Positions 1 to 9,054 of a stretch of DNA of 64,000 nucleotides are shown piece after piece. Location: positions 223,632 through 287,631 of the forward strand of contig NZ_JAECZC010000001.1 of NCBI RefSeq assembly GCF_016056305.1. The letters are read 5' to 3'. A program made the translations under genes and the position numbers. The notes beneath the pieces were generated by a model. It worked only from the letters and a program-made list of their open reading frames with translations, was not told where the DNA came from and did no database searches. The first letter of the stretch is position 1. Each line of letters begins with the position of its first letter. Origin of the DNA: Amazonocrinis nigriterrae CENA67. GTDB lineage: Bacteria; Cyanobacteriota; Cyanobacteriia; Cyanobacteriales; Nostocaceae.

Positions 1-3000
1 CCTGTGCCATCAACTGTTGCACATGAGGATTGTCAATCATGGGAATCTCCATGTTCAGCATGGAGCTGTAACCAGAGACAACATACTCTGCAACTATGGG
101 AATGCGTGGTGTGGGGTCGCTAATGTAAGAGTGGATCAAACAGCGGCTTACACCAAACGCTTGACCAATTTGGGTGGCGGCTGTCTGGAAGATTTCTTTG
201 GTGTCGAGACTCTGACGAATTTTGTGAGTAATTTGTTCAAGCAGCAGCGTCCGATGTAATTGTCGTTGCAGTGTCTCCTGTGCTTTTACGCGTTCGGTGA
301 TGTCTTTGGTTGAGCCAACCATCCGCACTGGATTACCCTGTTGATCCCATTGAGCGATAGCATGTACTAGTACCCACTTATAGCTGCCATCATGACAGCG
401 CAAACGATACTCAACAATATAGTTGGGTATTTGCCGACTGAGATACTCTTGCTGAATGGCTATTACCCAGTCGAAATCATCAGGATGGATGGATTTGACC
501 CAATCATCATAGCTGATAATCAGCTGATGGTCTGGTTCTCCTACAAGTTCAGCCCACTTGGCAGAGCGAAAAGTTTGATTTGTGATGATGTTCCAATCCC
601 AAATTGCATCTTGGTTAGCTTCGATTACTAGTTGCCAGCGCTCTTCACTTTCCCTGAGTGCTGCTTCTGCACGTTTGCGTTCGGTGATATCATGATTCAC
701 GCCAATGGTAGCAAAAGTTTGCCCTTGTTCATCGTGCAAGGGTAATATTGTTGTTTCGCAAATTCTCTCGTTGCCATCTTTGCGAATAAAGACTATTTCA
801 CCAGACCAGCGTCCTTGGTGATTAAGTTCTTCAACAATTGCGGCAGTAAGTGTTGTGTTTTGTTCAGGTTTATTTAATATACTGGGGGTTTTACCCAAAA
901 CATCTGCTTTGCTATAGCCAAAGATTCTCTCAGCAGCAGGATTCCAGTCAACAATATTTCCTTTTAGATCGGTGATGATAACGCCATCATGCATGTTCTC
1001 AAAAGTCAGAGCTTGGCGACGCAGAGATGCTTCTGCAAGTTTGCGTTCGCGCAGTGCGGCTTGTCGTTCGCTAATATCAACACAGGAACCGATAAAACCT
1101 GCAAAGCTACCATCAGAATTAAATCTTGGGATGCCAGTATCCAAAATCCAGCGATATTCACCGTCATAACGCCGCAGACGAAACTCCATTTCAAATGATT
1201 GCTGGGTTGCAAAGGCTCTAAAATAGGTATCGAGGCTATTTTGTAAGTCCTCTGGATGGACTCCTTCAGCCCAACCATGACCAAGTTCTTGTTCTAAAGT
1301 TCGTCCAGTGAAGTTTAGCCAGGTTTGATTAAAGAAGGTACGCAGGGCATTAGTGTCAGATACCCACAACAAAACAGGGGCACTGTCTGCCATTGTCCGA
1401 AATCGGGCTTCACTTTCTTTTAATGCTTCTTCCATTTGTTTGCGGATGGTGATGTCGGTGTAAGACCCCACCATCCGCACTGCATTTCCTTGTTCATCCC
1501 AAAGTGCTTTTCCCCGGTCGAGTATCCACTTGTAGCTACCGTTCTTACACTGTACTCGATGCTCGTTAGTGTAGAAGGGGGTTTTCTTGGCAAAATGATC
1601 TTGAATCATTTGCACAACTGATTCCAAGTCATCTGGATGAATTCGCTTTATCCATTCTTCCAAATGGTTGGAAATTTCCTGGTCTTCATAACCCAACATT
1701 TCCTTCCAGCGGAGAGAAAAGAAGACTTCGTTGGTTCTGACGTTCCAGTCCCAAATGCCATCATGATTTCCTTGGAGTGCTAGTTGCCAACGCTCTTCTT
1801 TTTCTCTGAGGGCTGCTTCTTGACAAGCGCGATCGCTAATATCATTTTGAATGCCAATGAAGTGAGTTAATTGTCCATTTTCGTCATGAATAGGAGAGAT
1901 ACTCAGTTCATTCCAAAATAATGTGCCATCTTTACGATAGTTATGTAGAATAACCCGACAGCTCTTTCCTGTTTTAATAGCTTTTCGTAGTTCGTTGATT
2001 GCTGATTTTTGGGTTTCTTTACCTTGCAGAAATCGGCAGTTATACCCAATCACTTCAGCGCTACTGTAGCCTGTGATTTGTTCAAAAGCGGAGTTAACGT
2101 AAATAATTGGATTGTGAGGGAGTCGAGCGTCGGCAATGACAATTCCATTACTAGTTGCAGCAAGTGCCCGTTCCCTCAATCTCAAAGTTTCTTCAACTGC
2201 TTTGAGATCGGTGATATCAAACATGAACCCCCGTAACTTGGTAGGAGTTCCTGCTTCCTTAACTACACTTACAACATCTCGTAGCCAAATAATGCGCCCA
2301 TCAGCAGCTAACATCCGATATTCAAATTCGTAATTATCGCCCCTAACTGTTGCTTGTTGACAATATTTAATGGTTTTTTCTCGGTCATCTGGATGCAAAT
2401 GATTCATCCAAAAATTTTCTTGATACCATTCTTCTATGGGATAGTCGAGCAAAGCTTCTGCTTGTGGGCCAACGTAGGTCAATCGCGAGGTTTTCAAGTC
2501 TAATTCCCAAGGAATGACTTTGACAGTTTCTAGTAACTGTCGCAGACGAGTTTCACTTGCACGCAGAGCAATTTCGGTTTGTTCCTGCTCAATAATTCTT
2601 TGAGCTAGTTCCTGATTGATTGCTGCTATCAGCAGATTGCTCAATTTGGTAGCCTGAGCAAAATAGATGGTTAAAGTAAGTGTTCCAGCGATTAATAGCC
2701 CTGCAACTAATACGATTGTTAGTAAGGGTGAATGCAAATTTCTTAATAACTCTGAAGTTGGGCAAGCTTGTATTCGCCAGCTCATTCCATACAATTCCAA
2801 GTTTACCTCTTGCTGCCAAGGGGATTCTTGAGTGCTGAGTGCTGAGTGCTGAGTGCTGAGTGCTGAGTGCTGAGTGCTGAGTGTTGGGTGCTGAGTGCTG
2901 AGTGCTGAGTGCTGAGTGTTGGGTGCTGAGTTAGGAGTTAGGAGTTTTACCCCTGCTTCCCCGCTCCCCTGCTCCCCTGCTCCTCTGCTCTCCTGCTCTC

Positions 3001-3679
3001 CTGCTCTTAATGGCGATTCATTGCTGTAAATTAACTCTTGATGATGAAATACTTTAATTGTGTAACCTTGTGGTACATGTACAGCAGAATCCAGCAGGAC
3101 TTGATGTTGAAAAAATCCTAATAAAAAGCCATCAAATTTATTTTCTACAAATAAAGGTATGCACACTAAAAATTCTTTGCCGCTGTGGACAAAGTTAACT
3201 GTGTGAGTCAAAGTGGTTTGATGGCGATCGCGTACTAGTTCCAATGCTGAGCGTTGTTGTGATAACTGGCTTAAATCAAGATTTTGTACAACTTCGTTCC
3301 CTGCCAATGGTACAATCCAGCGCACCCGAAATGAAGAGTCAACTCGTGCGATCGCCCGATATCCTCGGTAATCTTGAACATAGGTAGCAGCCTCTGCTTC
3401 CCAGTGGTTTTGAGGAATGCCGTTGTGCATTTGCCAGTGTCTTTGCATTCGCTCTAATGCCAGGATGTGAGTTTTTAGTTCAGTAGTTAATTCCGTTTTG
3501 ATTGCGATCGCCTGCTGTTGAATAAGCTGTCTGATGTCTGAGTTTTCTTCTATTAGTAGTCTCTGCCAGAGTATGATCACTGCAATTGATACCAAAATAC
3601 CTATTAAAAGTGGCAGCAACACTCGTTTGCTAAAAAGGTTCACAGATCGGAACCGATGATATCTGTGCTGCCTACCCAC
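1..3679 (-). CDS. CHASE-LOV-multiPAS-GAF sensor protein, 3' part missing
   Basis: Membrane-bound signal sensor, open for about 1226 codons and leaving the window at the left edge, so the output domain is not seen. Order: membrane segment (about residues 14-40), extracytoplasmic CHASE-like domain, second membrane segment (about 316-345), then about six PAS domains and the start of a GAF domain near the edge. The second PAS is a LOV domain: the core GYNCRFLQG carries the flavin-adduct cysteine (about Cys548) and is followed by NYRKDGTLFWNELSISPI and FIGIQND. I chose the GTG at 3679 because GGAGGGA lies 6 bases upstream and an in-frame stop precedes it directly; a GTG at 3643 is the alternative. 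About residues 227-286 are made of translated tandem repeats. The C-terminus is probably a histidine kinase or GGDEF unit, but that is inference. Confidence 0.85.
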   Translation of the reverse strand, partial: MGRQHRYHRFRSVNLFSKRVLLPLLIGILVSIAVIILWQRLLIEENSDIRQLIQQQAIAIKTELTTELKTHILALERMQRHWQMHNGIPQNHWEAEAATYVQDYRGYRAIARVDSSFRVRWIVPLAGNEVVQNLDLSQLSQQRSALELVRDRHQTTLTHTVNFVHSGKEFLVCIPLFVENKFDGFLLGFFQHQVLLDSAVHVPQGYTIKVFHHQELIYSNESPLRAGEQESRGAGEQGSGEAGVKLLTPNSAPNTQHSALSTQHPTLSTQHSALSTQHSALSTQESPWQQEVNLELYGMSWRIQACPTSELLRNLHSPLLTIVLVAGLLIAGTLTLTIYFAQATKLSNLLIAAINQELAQRIIEQEQTEIALRASETRLRQLLETVKVIPWELDLKTSRLTYVGPQAEALLDYPIEEWYQENFWMNHLHPDDREKTIKYCQQATVRGDNYEFEYRMLAADGRIIWLRDVVSVVKEAGTPTKLRGFMFDITDLKAVEETLRLRERALAATSNGIVIADARLPHNPIIYVNSAFEQITGYSSAEVIGYNCRFLQGKETQKSAINELRKAIKTGKSCRVILHNYRKDGTLFWNELSISPIHDENGQLTHFIGIQNDISDRACQEAALREKEERWQLALQGNHDGIWDWNVRTNEVFFSLRWKEMLGYEDQEISNHLEEWIKRIHPDDLESVVQMIQDHFAKKTPFYTNEHRVQCKNGSYKWILDRGKALWDEQGNAVRMVGSYTDITIRKQMEEALKESEARFRTMADSAPVLLWVSDTNALRTFFNQTWLNFTGRTLEQELGHGWAEGVHPEDLQNSLDTYFRAFATQQSFEMEFRLRRYDGEYRWILDTGIPRFNSDGSFAGFIGSCVDISERQAALRERKLAEASLRRQALTFENMHDGVIITDLKGNIVDWNPAAERIFGYSKADVLGKTPSILNKPEQNTTLTAAIVEELNHQGRWSGEIVFIRKDGNERICETTILPLHDEQGQTFATIGVNHDITERKRAEAALRESEERWQLVIEANQDAIWDWNIITNQTFRSAKWAELVGEPDHQLIISYDDWVKSIHPDDFDWVIAIQQEYLSRQIPNYIVEYRLRCHDGSYKWVLVHAIAQWDQQGNPVRMVGSTKDITERVKAQETLQRQLHRTLLLEQITHKIRQSLDTKEIFQTAATQIGQAFGVSRCLIHSYISDPTPRIPIVAEYVVSGYSSMLNMEIPMIDNPHVQQLMAQ
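2830..3003. repeat. Heptamer and GC-rich tandem repeats inside a coding region
   Basis: Positions 2830-2927 hold 14 heptamers of the form GAGTGCT, with GAGTGTT and GGGTGCT variants. They are followed by GAGTTAG-type units and by CTGCTCCCC-type units up to about 3003. I read the sensor frame through this block and found no stop. It translates to repeating STQHSAL peptides and a Gly/Glu/Ser-rich stretch. The same repeat classes occur between genes elsewhere in the window. Confidence 0.9.
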
Positions 3680-4286
3680 TTATTCTCCCTCCAGCACTTC
3701 GGTAAATTTCACGTAATAACTGTTACTTCTAAACAATTAAATTAAGTAATTAAAATATCCATTACAATGGGATAATTACGTAATTAATTTTCTTAAGTAA
3801 AAATTATATAGTTCACCAAAAGCTGCCCTCAATAGATGAATTTGCATAGATTCAAAAAATACCCTAGGCAGCCCAGTTTTTTTGTAAACCTAGAATAATT
3901 TATAGATGAAACTATAGCAACAAAGTTTTATATATTTTTAACATAATTCTGATTTTAAATGTATTTAATATATATATTATTAATAGTATTTTAAATCAAG
4001 CATTTATGTTGCTTTTAAATAGTTATGTTGTTATTAGCATGTTAAATGCGGCTAATGAAAGTTATATTTGTGGCAAGAATATGGCTACAAGTAAATGAAT
4101 AATAATAAGATATCTTTTTGAAAGCAATTGTAACGAATATTGTATTTGGTTTATGAATTCTCATCAAGACTGCTATCGAGCAGGGGAACTCGGGGCCCCC
4201 ACGACCGCTCGTGGTGGGGATTAGGGGTAACAGAGGAGCAAGGGTAGAACTCCTAACTCTTCACTCCTAACTCCTGCCTTTTGTCT
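3680..4286. other. Intergenic, AT-rich, with repeat debris
   Basis: No gene is visible. Most of the stretch is very AT-rich and contains the upstream region of the minus-strand sensor. Positions about 4183-4210 hold a GC-rich block (CTCGGGGCCCCCACGACCG) that recurs in inverted orientation near 48225-48250. About 4240-4275 holds CTCCTAACT-type repeats. Confidence 0.7.
3686..3692 (-). promoter_or_regulatory. Shine-Dalgarno site that sets a GTG start
   Basis: Read on the minus strand this is GGAGGGA, 6 bases before the GTG at 3679. It is the main reason for placing the start of the CHASE/LOV sensor there. Confidence 0.7.
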
Positions 4287-5744
4287 TTATGTACTAGACT
4301 GAATTCTTTTAACTAACTCATAAAAAGGTTGCCAATTATCTTCTTGTATTATTGGTTCCCAAATTGACTCAATCACTGGTCTTAATAATGCAGTTTTGGG
4401 ATTATGAGCAGCTAGAGTTTTGGCAATCACATCCATGCTATCAAAGCCAAAATTGTTCAAAATCTTATGGTACAATATGCACCAGTTATCAAAAATTGGC
4501 GATGCTCCGGGTACTGGCACAATATCAGAACTGTTCATAACAGATGCTGGTTCGTCTCGCCATTTTGGTGAAAAGGTGCGAGCCATCTCATAGAAAAACT
4601 GGTGATATCCAACTTGGCTATCTTGTAAAAATTGAATTGTCAGTTTGAGAAGTTCATCAGCTTCTGGTTGTAACAACTGCTCAAAACCCAGCTTCTTCAA
4701 CATTAAAGAATGGTACTCTGCATAATAATGCTCATTAAAGGTTGCTAAACCCACTTCCAAGTCAGCTTTATCGATAATTGCCTTTAGTGGTTCCTGGAGC
4801 ATTTCTAAATTCAACTGACAAATACCTGGTTGATGGCCATAGCAGTACCGTCTGTAATAGTCAAAATATGCAGCCGTAAAGTACGGGTCAAAAGTAGGAA
4901 TAAATGCATAAGGGCCATAGTCGAAACTTTCGCCAGTAATCGACATATTGTCAGTATTCAGGACTCCATGGCAAAAACCAGCTGCCATCCACTGTGCCAC
5001 AAGTTTTGCTACTCGTTTGACTAATTCTGCATAAAATAAAGCATATTTATCTGTTTCTCCAACTAAGTGTTGGTAATAATACTCAATTACATGGTCTAAC
5101 AGCTTTTTACTTAAATCTGGTCGCTTTTGATAGTGCAAACGCTCAAAAGTGCCAAAGCGAATGTGAGAACTGCTCATCCTCACCATCACAGATGAGCGTG
5201 TAGGCGAAGGTTCATCACCCCGCCAGAGGGATAAACCAGTTTCAATCATACTCAAGCAGCGGGAAGTGCGTACCCCCAAATAATGTAGTGCTTCCGCTGC
5301 TAAAACTTCTCGTACTCCACCTTTGAGTGTGAGCATCCCGTCGCCACCACGAGAGTAAGGTGTCCTACCAGAACCTTTCGTACCAAAGTCATACAGTTCT
5401 CCATCAGTGGCGCGTACTTGTCCGTAGAGAAAGCCTCTGCCATCACCCAAACTAGGATTATATTCACCAAATTGATAGCCGTGATAACACAGTGCTAATA
5501 ATGGTTTGCGTCCCTGAAATTTGCCAAAGGCTGTAATGAAATGTTCATCTGTGACTGCTTGGGTGTCTAGTCCTAAGTGAGGTAACAGTACATCATTGCG
5601 CCAGCGCAGAATGTGTTGGGGAAATTCCTCTGCTGCGACCTCGTTGTAATAATCATCACCTAGACATTCTATAGCTGGTTCGTAGTTGAGGGTGAGAAAA
5701 GGATTGCCAGAATTGTTGTTTTTGGGAGTTTCAGCCAGAGTCAT
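4287..5744 (-). CDS. selO: SelO/YdiU family protein adenylyltransferase
   Basis: Pseudokinase-fold enzyme that in characterised members transfers AMP from ATP to protein hydroxyls and is tied to redox stress. Family blocks seen: [24 protein letters not shown], the loop [20 protein letters not shown] (catalytic Asn/Asp region) and FIPTFDPYF. The length of about 485 residues matches the bacterial family. I chose the ATG at 5744; a GTG three codons upstream (5753) is in frame, and neither has a strong Shine-Dalgarno site. It stands alone, divergent from the cmp operon with about 850 bases between. Family assignment is firm; the in vivo target is unknown. Confidence 0.93.
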   Translation of the reverse strand: MTLAETPKNNNSGNPFLTLNYEPAIECLGDDYYNEVAAEEFPQHILRWRNDVLLPHLGLDTQAVTDEHFITAFGKFQGRKPLLALCYHGYQFGEYNPSLGDGRGFLYGQVRATDGELYDFGTKGSGRTPYSRGGDGMLTLKGGVREVLAAEALHYLGVRTSRCLSMIETGLSLWRGDEPSPTRSSVMVRMSSSHIRFGTFERLHYQKRPDLSKKLLDHVIEYYYQHLVGETDKYALFYAELVKRVAKLVAQWMAAGFCHGVLNTDNMSITGESFDYGPYAFIPTFDPYFTAAYFDYYRRYCYGHQPGICQLNLEMLQEPLKAIIDKADLEVGLATFNEHYYAEYHSLMLKKLGFEQLLQPEADELLKLTIQFLQDSQVGYHQFFYEMARTFSPKWRDEPASVMNSSDIVPVPGASPIFDNWCILYHKILNNFGFDSMDVIAKTLAAHNPKTALLRPVIESIWEPIIQEDNWQPFYELVKRIQSST

Positions 5745-6090
5745 TACAAGCACGCTTAATTTATTCTTCTCTCAATAGTACCTCTGGCGCAAGCTTGAGA
5801 AGATATTGAAAAGTCGTTTTAAATACTCAAATCATTATTTTAGGGGAGTAGGAAGTAGTGAATGGGAAGTAGTGTAAAACGAAAACATGGTGTTTTCAGC
5901 TTTTGTCAATGCTGATTGTACTTAGATTATGCTCTAAATCCAGATTATTGCTACTTTCTAAAAAATTTATCAGTATAAATTACCAAGTTAAAGTTCAAGC
6001 TACCACTAAGTATAAATCAAACCATAGCTTATATACAATACTTTGTATTCTAGAATCTCTATAGTAATTAAAAACATTTCGGAAAAATTA

Positions 6091-6121
6091 GATCCCCGAC
6101 TTTTTAAAGAAGTCGAGGATC
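6091..6121. repeat. Palindromic hairpin, CCCGACTT family
   Basis: GATCCCCGACTT pairs with AAGTCGAGGATC (one mismatch, 12-base arms, 7-base loop). It shares its core with the perfect hairpin at 24071-24105, so the two look like copies of one dispersed palindrome. No T-run follows it. Confidence 0.7.
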
Positions 6122-6428
6122 TTGGTCTAGGAATTCTTATAACTCATATAGGATTGCTATTTCTTGACAGACTTTGTTGAACTATATAGATATATCTTGC
6201 TAAAGAGAAACCATATTATAAATATAATACTTGCCATAGAAGATAACTTATATATTAAGAGTTACTAGTTGTGAGAGTGCGAATGATAAATATTTACTTA
6301 TAGGTGCAATCTAATATTTATTTAATAATTTCTCTTCCAGAGTTAACCACTTGACCTTTAAAACCTGTACACTAATTTCAATCCAGTTGAGGGATGCATC
6401 AGCATACCGCAAAGTTCAAGTAATCTAA

Positions 6429-6441
6429 TTACCAAAGTTAA
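6429..6441. promoter_or_regulatory. Possible CmpR/NtcB-like LysR site (TTA-N7-TAA)
   Basis: TTACCAAAGTTAA fits the TTA-N7-TAA pattern reported for CmpR-type regulators of cmp operons and lies about 160 bases before cmpA. The motif carries little information and is expected by chance in AT-rich DNA, so this is only a candidate. Confidence 0.2.
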
Positions 6442-6597
6442 GCCCAAGTTATTACAACTAGCTTTTTTCCTGGTAAAAGCTGGTTGTAATGGCTAGCTAT
6501 AACTTTAAATTCTCACAGCAGCTGTAAGAAAGCTCATCTCTTTCTTGCCTGAATTTTCATGCTTACAAAAATTTAAATTCACATTTTAGGAGATATT

Positions 6598-7980
6598 ATG
6601 ACAGAATTTTTTAATCAAATTTCCCGCCGCAAATTCATTTTAACTGCTGGTGCATCTGCGGGTGCTGTATTCCTGAAAGGCTGTTTAGGAAATCCCCCAG
6701 AAAACCTGACTGGTGGAAGCACTCAAGCTATTCCAACTGCTCAGACTGTTGCTAATATTAGTCCTGAACAAAAACCAGAAACTACAACTGTTAAGTTAGG
6801 ATATATTCCCATTGTAGAAGCAGCGCCTTTAATTATTGCTAAAGAAAAAGGCTTTTTTGCAAAGTATGGGATGACCAATGTTGACCTTTCTAAACAAGCT
6901 TCTTGGGGTTCTGCTAGAGATAACGTAGAAATTGGTGCAGCTGGTGGTGGTATTGATGGCGGTCAATGGCAGATGCCAATGCCACATTTGATTACAGAAG
7001 GTTTAATTACCAAGGGTAATCAAAAAATTCCCATGTATGTGCTGTGTCAATTAATTACACATGGTAACGGAATAGCGATCGCTAACAAGCACAAAGACAA
7101 AGGTATTAGCTTGCAACTAGCTAGCGCTAAATCTTTATTCAAAGAACTCAAATCTTCCACACCCTTTACAGCTGCATTTACTTTTCCTCACGTCAACCAA
7201 GATTTGTGGATTCGTTACTGGCTAGCAGCAGGCGGTATCGACCCAGACGCAGATGTCAAGCTGCTAACAGTACCAGCAGCGCAAACTGTCGCCAACATGA
7301 AAACGGGAACGATGGATGCGTTCAGCACCGGCGATCCTTGGCCTTATCGCCTTGTGCAAGACAAAATCGGTTATCTAGCTGCATTAACTGCCGAGATTTG
7401 GAAGAATCATCCTGAAGAATACTTTGCCATGAGGGCTGACTGGGTAGATAAAAATCCCAAAGCCACCAAAGCGATTTTAAAAGCAATTATGGAAGCGCAG
7501 CAGTGGTTAGATAATTTTGACAACCGCAAAGAAGCAGCCACAATTCTAGCGGGACGCAACTATTTTAATCTTCCCTCACCAGAGATTCTTGCAGGCCCAT
7601 ATCAAGGTAAGTATGACATGGGCGATGGTCGCAAAGTTGATGATAAATCAATGGCGGCTTATTACTGGAAAGATGGAAAAGGAAATGTTTCTTATCCCTA
7701 TAAGAGTCACGATTTATGGTTCATAGTTGAAAACGTGCGTTGGGGATTTTTGCCAAAAGATTACGTTGCCAATAATGCAGCTAAGGCTAGAGAACTGATT
7801 AATAAAGTTAACCGTGAAGATATTTGGAAAGAAGCTGCAAAAGAAGCAGGAATTGCTACGGCTGACATTCCCACAAACCCATCCCGTGGCGTAGAAGAAT
7901 TTTTTGATGGCGTTAAGTTTGACCCAGAAAAACCAGAAGAGTATTTAAAGAGTCTGCAAATCAAGAAAGTAAGTGTTTAG
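6598..7980 (+). CDS. cmpA: ABC transporter substrate-binding lipoprotein, CmpA/NrtA family (probably bicarbonate)
   Basis: Periplasmic binding lipoprotein for bicarbonate (CmpA) or nitrate (NrtA). The N-terminus has a twin-arginine-like motif (RRKFIL, from residue 10) and a lipobox ending at Cys29 (FLKGC). Typical family blocks follow: [38 protein letters not shown], and [14 protein letters not shown] where NrtA proteins usually have a VGEPW-type sequence. That block, and the absence of nirA and narB nearby, favour CmpA. It is the first gene of a four-gene operon. GGAGATATT precedes the ATG. The substrate is inferred; nitrate remains possible. Confidence 0.88.
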   Translation: MTEFFNQISRRKFILTAGASAGAVFLKGCLGNPPENLTGGSTQAIPTAQTVANISPEQKPETTTVKLGYIPIVEAAPLIIAKEKGFFAKYGMTNVDLSKQASWGSARDNVEIGAAGGGIDGGQWQMPMPHLITEGLITKGNQKIPMYVLCQLITHGNGIAIANKHKDKGISLQLASAKSLFKELKSSTPFTAAFTFPHVNQDLWIRYWLAAGGIDPDADVKLLTVPAAQTVANMKTGTMDAFSTGDPWPYRLVQDKIGYLAALTAEIWKNHPEEYFAMRADWVDKNPKATKAILKAIMEAQQWLDNFDNRKEAATILAGRNYFNLPSPEILAGPYQGKYDMGDGRKVDDKSMAAYYWKDGKGNVSYPYKSHDLWFIVENVRWGFLPKDYVANNAAKARELINKVNREDIWKEAAKEAGIATADIPTNPSRGVEEFFDGVKFDPEKPEEYLKSLQIKKVSV

Positions 7981-8064
7981 TCAGTGGTCAGTGGTCAGTG
8001 GTAAAAATCATGAACAACTAACAACTGACAACTAACAACTGACAACTAACAACTGACAACTAAC
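7981..8064. repeat. Heptamer tandem repeats between cmpA and cmpB
   Basis: Starts with TCAGTGG units, then AACAACT/GACAACT units. The two halves are roughly complementary (GTCAGTTG-type against CAACTGAC-type) and could fold in the mRNA. Similar arrays lie at 8928-9046, 49566-49660 and 59494-59632. Confidence 0.85.
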
Positions 8065-8087
8065 CCAATTAAAGGATAACCAAATCT

Positions 8088-8927
8088 ATGACACTCGCCC
8101 AAAGAAGACCAGCAAGCCCAAGATTTAATAACAACTTCATATCTCGTCTGCAAAAGCAATTGCCTGATTTTATCCCTCCAATTATTGCGATCGCGATTTT
8201 CCTTGTAGTATGGCAACTGTTTGCTTTTACTCCCGGCGCAACCTTACCAGGGCCAGTACAAGTTATTCAAGACACTTGGGTATTAATTTTCTGGCCATTT
8301 TATGACAGAGGCGGCATAGATAAAGGTTTATTTTGGCAGATTTTAGCCAGTTTGCAGCGAGTCGCCATCAGTTACAGCCTAGCAGCAGTCGTTGGTATTG
8401 GCTTGGGCATCTTAATTGGTGTGAATAAAACCATGTCCAAAGCTTTAGATCCCATCTTTCAACTATTGCGGACTGTACCACCTCTAGCTTGGGTTCCCAT
8501 TTCCTTAGCAGCTTTGCGACAAAACGAACCCGCTGCATTATTCGTGATTTTCATCACTGCTATTTGGCCTATTTTAATTAACACCGCTGTCGGTGTAACT
8601 CAAATCCCCCAAGACTACAACAACGTTGCCAAAGTGCTGCAACTGAGTAAAAAAGAATATTTCACCAACATTCTCATTCCCGCAGCATTACCTTACATTT
8701 TCACCGGATTGAGAATTGCCATCGGTTTAGCTTGGTTAGCAATTATCGCTGCTGAAATCGTGATGTCCGGTATTGTCGGTATTGGCTTCTTTATCTGGGA
8801 TGCCTATCAAAACAACAACGTCAGCGAAGTAATTTTAGCTCTAGTTTACATCGGTGTTGTTGGTTTATTACTCGATAAAGCAATGGCTTGGCTGCAAAAC
8901 AAAATCTTACCAGCAGAACAAAAATAG
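8088..8927 (+). CDS. cmpB: ABC transporter permease, CmpB/NrtB family
   Basis: Inner-membrane permease of the bicarbonate/nitrate-type importer. It is 279 residues with about six hydrophobic segments and the permease loop EYFTNILIPAALPYIFTGLR, which matches the EAA motif that docks on the ATPase. RTVPPLAWVPISLAAL is typical of the NrtB/CmpB/SsuC family. AAAGGATAACC precedes the ATG. It is second in the operon, separated from cmpA and cmpC by repeat arrays of about 100 bases each rather than the usual tight spacing. Confidence 0.92.
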   Translation: MTLAQRRPASPRFNNNFISRLQKQLPDFIPPIIAIAIFLVVWQLFAFTPGATLPGPVQVIQDTWVLIFWPFYDRGGIDKGLFWQILASLQRVAISYSLAAVVGIGLGILIGVNKTMSKALDPIFQLLRTVPPLAWVPISLAALRQNEPAALFVIFITAIWPILINTAVGVTQIPQDYNNVAKVLQLSKKEYFTNILIPAALPYIFTGLRIAIGLAWLAIIAAEIVMSGIVGIGFFIWDAYQNNNVSEVILALVYIGVVGLLLDKAMAWLQNKILPAEQK

Positions 8928-9046
8928 TCATTAGTCATTAGTCATTAGTCAGTGGTCAGTGGTTAGTGGTTAATGGACAAACAAATAAGAACTAACAACT
9001 GACAACTGACAACTAACAACTAACAACCAACAACTAACAACTGACA
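8928..9046. repeat. Heptamer tandem repeats between cmpB and cmpC
   Basis: TCATTAG and TCAGTGG units followed by GACAACT/AACAACT/AACCAACA units, reaching to within about 10 bases of the cmpC ATG. No Shine-Dalgarno site is obvious before cmpC, so the repeats seem to have replaced the native spacer. Confidence 0.85.
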
Positions 9047-9054
9047 AAAAACAT

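Larger units (their letters stand above)
5745..6597. other. Intergenic region between selO and cmpA
   Basis: About 850 AT-rich bases with no convincing gene. They should hold the divergent promoters of selO and the cmp operon. Inside are a hairpin at 6091-6121 and a possible LysR-type half-site pair at 6429-6441. GGAGATATT just before 6598 is the ribosome site of cmpA. Confidence 0.7.

Noticed and set aside
1-3679. Short plus-strand open frames across the first 3.6 kb
   Set aside because: They are shadows of the long minus-strand sensor gene, whose PAS repeats read through without a stop.
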